Positions 32,356-40,224 of a stretch of 40,224 nucleotides of DNA are shown one piece after another. Source of the DNA: Plakobranchus ocellatus (lineage: Eukaryota; Mollusca; Gastropoda; Plakobranchidae); contig BLXT01002328.1 in the NCBI GenBank assembly GCA_019648995.1, positions 519,103 through 559,326 on the forward strand, written 5' to 3'. The translations under genes were made by a program, and so were the position numbers. The notes under the pieces were generated by a model, which had not been told where the DNA came from, ran no database searches, and was given only the letters and a program-made list of their open reading frames with translations. How positions within the stretch are numbered: the first letter of the stretch is position 1; each line of letters starts with the position of its first letter.

Positions 32356-35300
32356 GATTTATAAAGGCTTTTACATACACATGAATCCTTCTCCCCCCAA
32401 ATCTCTTGTTTTCTCTCTCTTTTCATGTTTCAAATAAGTTCACTGAGTCTCCATGTTTGAAAACCAAAAGCATGTATCTCAATAATGGCAATTTATTTTA
32501 CAGGTAGAGTCTATTGAAGATATTGTTCAGCAATGTTTGGAGAAAATCTCAAAGCTTGATTTGAAAGATATCACAGATGTCCAGAAAAATGAATTCAAGA
32601 AGCGCAAACTCATCACAGAAATGTGAGTTTACAAAGCAAAAAAAGATTTGATTTAAAGATCTTTTTTTTCTTTGGTGTACTGTGTAGGACTGACATTTGT
32701 GATCATATTCCTCCACTTAGGAAATATGTCCTAAAAATTGTAATTGCCTCTGCATTTTGGTTTTAATTAATGATCGCTCAAGATTAACTTCTTCAGAACC
32801 AATTTATTCTTTTTTTCCACTTATGATATCATTATCATCATCCTTCTGATAAGCCACATTTGTACTGCTTCTAGTCTTCTCTGTGTTTCCTTGTTTATTG
32901 TCCCAACACCCACTAACTATCATGATAACACTGACCATTGTATACGTTTTCATTATCCTTTTGTTTTCCATGTTTAAGTTTCTGTTTGCTTCTATTGGTT
33001 TCTTTTTTGGTAATGTATCTCTAGCCATGGCTATTCCTTTACCTATTTCACATGTGATCTACTGTCTGGTGTTATCAGGTAGCCAAGATATTTGAATTTT
33101 GTAAGTTGCTTAATTTTTTTCACTTTGCAAATTAAATTTCATTTGGGATTTGAGGATTTCATTGATATGACCATCCATTTCGTTGTTCTCACATTTGCAT
33201 ACCTGAGATTATTAAGATTTTGTCCAGTTTCTTGTAATCCTGACATATCCTCAAGATTTCTTAAGATCAATATAAATTCAAAAGATCAGGATACATTATA
33301 CATACCTGCCTCACACCTCTTTTGATAGATTTGAAATCACTGTGTTCTACCTCAAATCTTACAGATGCACTTTGCTCCCAATATAGATTTCTAATTTCTC
33401 TCAGATCTTTCCCATCAATGTCTAATTTTTCTAGCATATGAAACAGATATTCATGTTACACTTTGTCAAATGCACTAGAATAATCAATGAAGCAGAGATG
33501 CGGATCTTTTTGCAATTTTAGCCGTCATTCCAGTAGAATTGAGAAAGTGAGTATCGCGTTTCAAGTCCTTTTATCAAGTACAATGCCAAACTGTTTTGTG
33601 AATATTTCTGGTCTTAGACTCATGGGCATTCTATGCATCGAAACCTGTAACTGGATTTTTGTAAAATCTTTCTTTGAACTGATTTTATATGAAGTTCACA
33701 TTCAGTTGCCCCTGGTGTTTTAGGCAATACTATAAAAACAGATTTACTAAGATCTTCTGGAATTGTACCATGTTCGTGTAATACATTTAGAAGTTTCATT
33801 GACAGATCTGTTCCTAAGTTACCTAATGCTGCTATAATTTCTATTGATATGACTTAATGTTATCTGGTCCTGTGGCCTTTCCATTTTTTTTTCTTCTTTA
33901 TGGCTGCCTTTCCTTTTCTTTAAGGGATAGTTGAAACAGCATATTCTATTCATCTGTTTAGTTCAGTCAACATTTCAACATTGCTTAAGTCGATGTCCAG
34001 GGGACAAAACTAAAAAGATCGACTAAAAATCGATTTACGGATATTTTTGTTACCTCCCCGGATTGAAGCAATTTTTATGGTTTTATAATATATATATATT
34101 TTCAATTTGGTTTTTAATTTTAGGGGAAGTGTTTGCAGAAGTCCAGTTTCCAAAATTGCTTGCAGATTCATCTGCTTACAAATTATATAATAACTAAATT
34201 TCTAAATGAGAAGTTTGAGGTTGTGACCGTAAACTGAACCAAATGAACTTTCTCAATATCACCATGTTGTGATTGGTGCTGTCTTAACATCATAGCGTCC
34301 AAAGCTATGTAATATACTTTCTTCATTGGTGTCTAAACAGTATTGGTAAGTAAACCATATCCGTTGAAACATCTGTCTGGTCTATGTTATTGTTGTCGTT
34401 TTTTACGACTTCTTTTTCACTTTGTCAATAAGTTCATTTTTGCATTTTAGTGGCAAAATCGTTAATCCTGGTCGCCTTGCTCTAAGTTTTGTGAAGATCT
34501 AGTGTTTCAGTGTGGTTCGTATTAAACTTAAGTGAAGGCTAGAGTCAAAGCTAAGATCAAATACGGCTGGTATGTAGATTGGCTGTGCACAACTAGATTA
34601 AAATGGATCTGCGATCTGTATCAGCATTGTGTAGGCTAGTGGAAATTTACTAGGCCCTAATGTCTGTGAGTGTGTTCTTCAAATGAGTAATAGGGGAGGA
34701 GGTTTGGGAGGGAGGAAGGGCAAATTATGTGGGACTTGCATTGACCATACCAAAACAAGCAAGTATAATTGCTCAATTACTGCGCGCACATCCCAAATAG
34801 TCAACTGGCAACTGCCCTCACCAAAAAAAAAACAAAAAAAACCTGTGCACACCCACACATAAGATGTTTGGAAATGATGGGCATGCTTAATCATCACAAT
34901 TGCAGGCACTGCCTCAATGCTTAAGAGTGAGAGAGAGAGACACACACACCTCCTGTGGCTGTGATAAAGTGTTGGAGAATATAACACAGGGTGAATTGTA
35001 CATAAAAAGCCTAGCATTATGCACATGTAATGGTAAACATACTAATGTTTTTAAAGATTAGCAGGAGAAAAAGCACTTTTCAATAAGTGGCGCCGAGCAG
35101 TAAAAGATTGGCTTAGAAAAAAAATCAAGTTATGCAGTGGCCTTTAGTGTTCAGGGGGTGGGTGGAAGTTCAAGTAAAAAGAACAACTTGAATGAAAATC
35201 CACTTAAGTGGCTTTGACATAAGCAGTGTTGAATGTACTTTGGTTTCCATTTAAATTTTTCCTTCTTTTGATTTGATGTAGCTAAGGCTACTGTATTCGA

Positions 35301-36133
35301 TTTACTTAAGACTCACATGGTTAATTGTAGCATGCATGAATTTATTGTCTACGTTTAGCTTTTGCTCTATCTCATGACATTATTGTTCCATTCTTCTTTT
35401 ACTGCATTGCATTTGTCTCAAGTGTATTGTTTAGGTCTTTCTATTTGGCTTCTTTTGTTTTTATTTGCACCTTTCTTCCATCAAATCTAGTATTTTCTTT
35501 TTTACCCATTGTTTGTGCTCTTTTGTATCTTTTTTAAGGAACATTTTTCTCTATGACTTTTTAATGTGACTTTTTCATTTCTGGCCATAGTTCTTCTATT
35601 TTTGAGGTATTGTTTACAAATTCATGTTTGTTTTGAACAGCCACAGCAATTTTGTCTAAGGATCTTTTGGATTGTTTACGTTGAATATTTATGTCTATTT
35701 GCATTTCAGAATTTTGAACCCACATCATTGCAATTTTGCAGTATTTACTAAGTTTAACATCAACCAAAAAATTAACATAAATAGGCATCAATATATGGCG
35801 ATGTTTTTGGAAATTCAGAATCAAACATTTAAGGAAAAATGCCCCTCTGCAAGAAAAAAAAAAACAACACACATTTAATGTTTTCATCTTTTTTTTTTCT
35901 TTTGTCATTAGCAAACAGGTGAGCTACTCGGTATCAAAAGGAGAGAACTTCACCACCACAGTAAGCAAGCAGCAGGTAGATCTCACACCAGAAATGATCT
36001 CCAGTGGCAGTTGGCGCACAACACAGTTCAAACCCTTCAACTTTAATGCCTTAGGTGTGCCCGCTGTCACAGGCCATTTACATCCTCTACTCAAAGTTAG
36101 GGAACAATTCAGGCAGATTTTCTTGGAGATGGG
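22568..36133 (+). CDS. FARSA: Phenylalanine--tRNA ligase alpha subunit, cytosolic (first five coding exons; 3' part outside window)
   Basis: The alpha subunit of the cytosolic (alpha-beta)2 phenylalanyl-tRNA synthetase charges tRNA-Phe with phenylalanine using ATP. Exons 22,568-22,705, 29,274-29,411, 30,663-30,764, 32,504-32,622 and 35,912-36,133 join in phase (0, 0, 0, AT|C, GG|) and give about 240 residues of a protein that is usually about 500 long. Residues 1-90 form the N-terminal winged-helix region ([38 protein letters not shown]). Residues 93-126 contain [13 protein letters not shown]. Residues 190-240 contain [10 protein letters not shown] and [20 protein letters not shown], the entry to the class II catalytic core (motif 1 helix). 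The catalytic motifs 2 and 3 must lie beyond 40,224. The start ATG has a strong Kozak context. Identity rests on very close similarity to the known animal family. Confidence 0.97.
22720..22765 (+). repeat. AGATCTAGA-rich short repeat cluster
   Basis: Several overlapping TAGATCTAGA / AGATCTAGATC units right after exon 1. Similar clusters recur near 36,714-36,730 and 38,868-38,895. They are simple sequence with dyad symmetry. Confidence 0.7.
22993..23177. repeat. Small fold-back repeat based on GTTTGGGAAAATAA
   Basis: TTATTTTCCCAAAC at 22,993-23,006 is the exact reverse complement of GTTTGGGAAAATAA at 23,125-23,138. A further direct copy, ATTTGGGAAAATAAAG, is at 23,162-23,177. It could be a tiny MITE remnant in FARSA intron 1. 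Confidence 0.55.
23180..25284. other. FARSA intron 1 interior, nothing recognised
   Basis: AT-rich intronic DNA. The open frame near 23,916-24,167 (Cys-containing) has no family match that I recognise and no good splice context. Confidence 0.5.
26401..26672. repeat. GC-richer fold-back element
   Basis: GGCTAACTTG at 26,583-26,592 pairs perfectly with CAAGTTAGCC at 26,631-26,640. GCGCACACCAAG...GCGACTTGT around 26,403-26,426 is approximately inverted relative to ACAAGTCGCG...GTGTGCGC around 26,644-26,670. The base composition is clearly less AT-rich than the flanks. It looks MITE-like. No coding content. Confidence 0.55.
26855..26994 (+). mobile_element. tRNA-derived SINE, copy B
   Basis: This copy begins with a tRNA-like head (GGTTGGTTGCACAGTGG as A-box region) and carries AGTTTGAGTCC as a B-box-like element about 45 bp later. 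The body (CTGAAAGCCT, TTGTTGTGGATTG) is shared with 2,946-3,070. It lies inside the presence/absence segment of FARSA intron 1. Confidence 0.7.
27673..28462. other. Assembly gap (790 N)
   Basis: Undetermined bases in FARSA intron 1. Frames crossing it are artefacts. Confidence 0.99.
28463..29035. repeat. Haplotype-like duplicate, copy 2 (right flank of gap 2)
   Basis: Starts at the first base after the N run. It equals the two outer pieces of copy 1 joined at TAGCAA, with two extra A bases at the junction. Sequence beyond 29,035 is unique and leads to exon 2. Confidence 0.92.
29274..29411 (+). CDS. FARSA: FARSA exon 2
   Basis: 46 codons. The acceptor is a T-rich tract plus gcaacag, and the donor is GTAAGA at 29,412. 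It encodes [18 protein letters not shown] and [17 protein letters not shown]. The upstream open frame starting near 29,124 is intronic read-through. Confidence 0.96.
29412..30662. other. FARSA intron 2, nothing recognised
   Basis: 1,251 bp of AT-rich intronic DNA without repeats or similarities that I can name. Confidence 0.6.
30663..30764 (+). CDS. FARSA: FARSA exon 3
   Basis: 34 codons, acceptor cttatag, donor GTAAAG at 30,765. It encodes [19 protein letters not shown] then [13 protein letters not shown], matching the conserved KVGFSKAM segment of the family. Confidence 0.95.
30765..32503. other. FARSA intron 3
   Basis: 1,739 bp. The only clear feature is an (AT)n run at 32,318-32,352. 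Confidence 0.6.
32318..32352 (+). repeat. (AT)n microsatellite
   Basis: About 17 uninterrupted AT units. Confidence 0.96.
32504..32622 (+). CDS. FARSA: FARSA exon 4
   Basis: 119 nt, acceptor ttttacag, donor GTGAGT at 32,623. It encodes [19 protein letters not shown] through FKKRKLITE and ends in the split codon AT|C (Ile). Confidence 0.93.
32800..35640 (-). mobile_element. Non-LTR retrotransposon (LINE) relic in FARSA intron 4, split by about 1.2 kb
   Basis: Minus-strand fragments occur in LINE order. 35,640-35,340 gives [20 protein letters not shown] then ELWPEMKK, the endonuclease-RT linker. 33,880-33,860 gives KATGPDNI, the RT start. 33,460-33,330 gives [18 protein letters not shown] and an RGVR motif. 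33,130-33,090 gives [13 protein letters not shown]. 33,000-32,830 gives [16 protein letters not shown] and a frameshifted GCETWT-like region. All frames are broken. Such proteins are often annotated as RNA-directed DNA polymerase from mobile element or craniofacial development protein 2-like. Clade not assigned. Roughly 34,010-35,250 does not belong to the element and seems to be a later insertion. Confidence 0.8.
34010..35250. other. Unidentified segment interrupting the intron-4 LINE relic
   Basis: This stretch separates the linker and RT parts of the LINE, so it was probably inserted later. It has an open minus frame at 34,679-35,026 without recognisable motifs, and a short (GA)/(CA) run at 34,927-34,950. 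Boundaries are estimated from where the LINE similarity stops. Confidence 0.4.
35912..36133 (+). CDS. FARSA: FARSA exon 5
   Basis: 222 nt, acceptor cattag, donor GTGAGC at 36,134. It encodes [39 protein letters not shown] and [18 protein letters not shown], and ends in a split Gly codon (GG|). The following exon (expected to start with the second half of Gly and FTEM-like residues) was not found before 40,224. Confidence 0.96.
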
Positions 36134-38045
36134 GTGAGCTTAGCACAATGATTTTATTTTATTTGAATTGAACAAAAATAAAAAATAAGAGGTGGCTGAA
36201 TGAGAAACATGTTGTAATAATTTTGATAGGTAGTATGAAAAAGGTTCATTCTGTATTGAGATTAAAAATCTTGGTTTATTGTAAGACCACTATTGTCGTT
36301 ACAGTTTTGTATCAGATGGCTAGGAATAATCGCATCAATGTCCATTTTTTAAATAGGGAATCACTCCCTTATACACTTAAAAGAGGCTTATTTCTCTTCC
36401 ACAGAAAAAAAAAATGGTATGACATTTCCAGAATGTGACATTTTTGTTTGCTTTTTAATTTTTTACTCTGTGGCAATGGGCAGTCCTATTTCAAATTTAT
36501 AATTTTTTTTTAAAGTTGGCATTTGATTTTTGCCTTAAAACATCAGCCAGAGTAGAGTGTAGAAGGTCTTGAAATTAGAAGAAGGGTGAAATTAGATGCA
36601 GAGAGAGAGAGAGATCTTTAGCTTGAAGAGAAGAGTAGAATGCCAGCAATTTAAACATTTGATCTAGTTTTTTATGTAAATCTATGAACCAAAAAAAAAG
36701 AAGTGTCCACAATGTAGATCTAGGTCTAGACCCTAAATCAGAGGTCTACACACCAATGCCATGTTTTGTTAAGGTAGTGACTGCCCTTTTCCATAACAAG
36801 TGCAGTAAAAAGTAGGCTGTCACAACCCACCTGCACGGCTGGTGGCACTTGCATCATTGACCACATTTTTTTGGGGGGGCTGAAATATAATTTTATAAGC
36901 TATCAGTGATCATAACATATATTGCAGACCTGCCAACTTTCCATTTTTGTGGGGGAAAATTCAGTTTTCTGGGCTGCAGCGCTAAAATCCTGTTCGGTTG
37001 TCCCGATGGACAATGGAAAGGAAAAAAATCTCCTTTTATCCTTTGTATCCATCATATATCAACCGACATGTAATCTTTACTTATTAAATAGCATTGAATA
37101 TTTTTAAATTATTATGCATATAACCCAAGTATCCAATTTTCGGTCCATAATGTTTATTCAACATTCTGTATAAAGAGACCGAGTGATGTGTCAAGACACT
37201 ACATGCAGACATGCCAACATTATACTTTAGGCGTAATTCATCACACAAAACCGGGAAAATTTTACACTTTAGCTGTTTAGCAAAGCTCTTGCGCTCTGGT
37301 TCATTTTGGGCGATTTTTTTTCCATTCCCATAATACAAAAATGTGGTATCGCTCGGAAGTTCATTCTTTTTTTTTCTTTTTTTTAACCGTCCTCGAAGTA
37401 GACCGGTGTAGTTTCTTTGATCTTATACCAGGCTGGCAAAGTGTACCATGATTAAATAAAGCATCTCTCCCATTTTTTTTTTTTGGGGGGGGAGGTTTGC
37501 AACTCAATAGATCGTCAGCGCTGGTGGTAAGGTAACCAAGAATTAAGGCTGCACCATTTTAATCATAAATTATATTAATGCACAGTCTTGACAGCTAAAA
37601 AAAATTCTTTTGTTGCACAAGAGTAGTTTGAATTTTTGTAAATACCTCTTGGCTTTCTCAGCTTTGTGAAATTGTCCAATAGACAATATTGGCCTTTGGT
37701 GGTTAAGAAATAGAGAAACTATCCTTTTATTTTGTATATATTTGGTTTCATTATTTCAATATTTGCCTCCTCTAGATTTTCACAGGTAAAATAAGCACTT
37801 CAATATGGCACAATGCATTATTTGAAAGCTCATTTTGTTGCACTCTTTTACAGTTGAACATGATTTGGTCAAACTTTGATTCCTCAAAATCACAAATTTG
37901 TGAAGCTATTCTGTTTCCTCTGCCAATTCTTCTTAGTGTCATTATAACTTCCACACTTTTGCGCTGTTAACACCAATTTGTTGAAATATTTGTCCTTCTA
38001 TCATGTAACAGCCAGGGATTGATAAAATTGAGAAGAAATTTATTA
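36134..38045. other. FARSA intron 5, left part
   Basis: No further FARSA exon was found. CAGACCTGCCAAC near 36,926 and CAGACATGCCAAC near 37,206 are similar starts of repeat-like, less AT-rich blocks about 280 bp apart. A short GA run lies at 36,601-36,614, and T-then-G homopolymers at 37,472-37,492. Confidence 0.4.
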
Positions 38046-39331
38046 CAGTGGAAACCTCATAATTTGAAGTACCTGGGAATGGACCAAAATTTCGGATTAT
38101 AAGACTTCGAATTATTAAAATTCGGGGATCTTAAACACCACTAATTATTACCGGGTTACTTCCCTTTGATAAAAAATTTAACGAAAAGAATGGCTCTCTT
38201 CTGCTTTCATACTTGTGTACCTCAAACCCATTTCCCCTTTTTGTTTGTTTATTTTTTGGCCCTGAAAAGGGCCGTGGTTGTATTGACTATTTGGTTTAAT
38301 TGGCAGCTTTACTCAAAAGTCGTCAGTGATGACAGTCTGCCTGGCTCTCCTCACAACATGGTCTTCAAATGAAAATTCAAATAAACTGAGCTGCGCATGT
38401 CATCAGGGCCTTGCTCGATGACAAACTTTTAACTCTCAGTGATGCCATTTTCCATTGGAGAAAATACGAAGCTGTTCAAATATTAATTCAAAATCTATTC
38501 AAAAACAAGGAGAGATTTGTAATGCATCAATACCACATGAGTAGCAATGCAACAAGTGATAGATCAAATCGGATACACTTGTGTTGGGATGCTGTGACGC
38601 TGACCGGCGTATGTGTGTGTGTGTGTGTTTGATGTAATGGTGGGTCCAGGCAGTAGATGCAGTGCTAGCCTCTAGGCGTCCACGTTACTGGTTTATCGAC
38701 GCGAATTAAAAACAAACAAAACAAAAAAAGGCACGGTGCCTCTCACTCCAGTCTCGCCTAGCACACCTTGTCTCATCCCGAACTTACAGTGCCTACACCA
38801 TCTCCCCTTTCCTGTGCTTGTAGCTGACTGTGTGAAATTATTATTCATTTATTGCCTTTACAGGGGTAGGTCTAGATGATCTAGACCTAGCGTGACTGCA
38901 GCGAGAGGTTCTTCAGCCAGTGGCAGTGTGTGGCACTGGCAGATCGCTTGCCTGCTCTAGGCCTACATTCGGCACCCCACTTCCCCTCTCTCAAGCTAGT
39001 TTGAGCCCTCCCCTATCTCACTTGTTGTTAATGGCACTCCCTGGAGTAGGCCCGCTTTGTTGAAACGGTGATTCAACCTGATTGGTATTGTTTTGGGGAT
39101 GGTGAAAGGGAAACATTTTTTTTTCTTTTTGCGGTTTGTGGCGATGTGGGCTTCGAATTATGAGAATCGACTTTCTTTGACTTCGAATTATGAGAATCGA
39201 CTTTCTTTGACTTCGAATAATGAGTTCGAACTTTACAAAGCCAAAGAAGAAAAAAAAACCCCTCAGATCGCAAATACTTCGGTTTATGAGAAATTCAAAT
39301 AATCGGACTTCGGCTTTTGAGGTTTCGACTG
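38046..39331. mobile_element. Pogo/Tigger-like non-autonomous element (MITE) with TA target duplication
   Basis: The left end begins CAGTGGAAACCTCATAATTT, and the right end reads as its reverse complement CAGTCGAAACCTCAAAAGCC. The terminal CAGTsGAAACCTCRWAA pattern with TA on both sides (38,044-38,045 and 39,332-39,333) is typical of pogo-group Tc1/mariner elements. The 1,286-bp interior has no transposase frame. The subterminal block CTTCGAATTATGAGAATCGA is tandemly repeated near 39,149-39,222. A (GT) run is at 38,609-38,630, and a 23-bp palindrome at 38,867-38,889. Confidence 0.75.
38867..38889. repeat. 23-bp perfect palindrome around AGGTCTAGAT
   Basis: TAGGTCTAGAT, a single central G, then ATCTAGACCTA: 11-bp arms that are exact reverse complements, inside the pogo-like element. 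Confidence 0.8.
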
Positions 39332-39333
39332 TA

Positions 39334-40207
39334 GTAATATCACAATTGTTTATTCACCTGTGTGACTTCCATTATAAGAATCTCCTTTTTCTCTGCCACT
39401 CAAGAAAAGAAATCTGGCACTCGATCTAGATTAATACTATTACTAGACCTAATGCCAATAACAGATGGGTGGAGCTCAGTCCCTGTTGACAGAAGCCTCA
39501 AATCTGAGTGTTAGACCATCAAACTGGCCAGTATAATGATGAACAACAGTGCCAGACCTGTAAGTTTCACTCAGTCACAGCCGAGCCACTGACAATAAGC
39601 TAAACACACATAAATAAGGAGAACAACCATACTGCAAAAAAAAAAAAAAAAACCCTCAGCTGTTGGTGTTTTCTTGATTTTCCACCTTACAATCTTCTCT
39701 CTTGGCCAATTTTAGACACAAACCTAAGTCAGATAAAGTGACTCAAGATCTTTCCAGTATTGAGAAAGGTCTAAAAGATGGCCAAACACATCAGTTTTTT
39801 TCCTTCTTCCTCTTAATAAATGGAAGAAAAAAACAAAAAAACAGGAGTGGAATCAGCTTGACATATTTCGATTCTGAAATTTCTGTAACAGCTGATTTTG
39901 TATGTAAAAAAAGATTGGTTGAGGCATTCTGAGACCATCAGTGTTTAGAGGGAGCGTTTTGAAAAAAAATAGTAAATTTAAGTCACTTTGCAGTTGTCAG
40001 CATACAACGCGCAGGTAAAGGTGAATTTTTAAGATGGCCAATTTCATTCAATTTTAACAAGACTTCTTCACAGAAGTCCATGCTTGGATTGCCCAGAAAG
40101 AATTGTATGAAATATTTATCACTCTTTATTTATGGTGGCCTCACAAGATGTCAAAGTGCTTTGCCTAAGGGGTGGTTGGAATGTCCAGCTATGCAGAAAC
40201 CATCACA
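39334..40207. other. FARSA intron 5, right part, nothing recognised
   Basis: AT-rich DNA with an A-run at 39,636-39,652. The open frame at 39,702-39,932 has no recognised similarity and no convincing splice sites. Confidence 0.4.
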
Positions 40208-40224
40208 CCCCCCCCCCCCCCCCC
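40208..40224 (+). repeat. Poly-C run at window edge
   Basis: Seventeen consecutive C bases run to the last base of the window and may continue beyond it. Confidence 0.95.

Noticed and set aside
34679..35026. 115-codon minus-strand frame in FARSA intron 4
   Set aside because: Composition is low-complexity at both ends, no motif was recognised, and it lies in the segment that interrupts a LINE relic.

Overview
This is AT-rich eukaryotic genomic DNA: spliced genes with long introns, abundant microsatellites, and decayed transposable elements of several classes. The one recognised gene is animal-like. Short AGATCTAGA-type intronic stretches (for example 22,720-22,765 and 36,714-36,730) resemble what I associate with planorbid or other heterobranch snail genomes, so a gastropod mollusc is my best guess, at low to moderate confidence. 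No prokaryotic operon, CRISPR array, rRNA or intact tRNA gene was seen.

Layout. (1) 1-2,030, + strand: the last three coding exons of a gene that begins upstream of the window. The exons join in phase and end in a TGA, but I do not recognise the protein family with confidence. A non-LTR retrotransposon relic lies in one intron. (2) 2,031-14,400: gene-poor sequence holding a 10-bp-based minisatellite, a tRNA-derived SINE, a MITE with perfect 45-bp inverted termini, a galectin-like orphan exon on the minus strand, a tandem array of about twelve 37-38-bp units, several microsatellites and an assembly gap. (3) 14,400-21,760: a transposon graveyard with a PIF/Harbinger-like transposase fragment (-), an L1/Tx1-like non-LTR element (+) and an almost complete but broken Ty3/gypsy gag-pol (-). 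(4) 22,440-36,133, + strand: the promoter and first five coding exons of the cytosolic phenylalanyl-tRNA synthetase alpha subunit (FARSA), about the first 240 residues. The rest of the gene lies beyond the right edge. Its introns carry a second SINE, a GC-richer fold-back element, an assembly gap and a minus-strand LINE relic. (5) 36,134-40,224: intron 5 of FARSA, containing a 1.29-kb pogo/Tigger-like MITE flanked by TA.

The strongest non-routine observation concerns the assembly. Both N gaps (12,981-13,657 and 27,673-28,462) are bracketed by near-identical sequence that stops exactly at one gap edge and restarts exactly at the other. This is the signature of unmerged overlapping or haplotypic contigs. 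At the second gap the two copies differ by a 1,816-bp presence/absence segment bounded by TAGCAA, which looks like a structural variant between haplotypes inside FARSA intron 1.

The two genes show no evident functional link, and everything between them looks like mobile-element debris. I found no convincing undescribed molecular system here. The most useful leads are the haplotype structural variant, the unidentified gene at the left edge and the galectin-like orphan exon.
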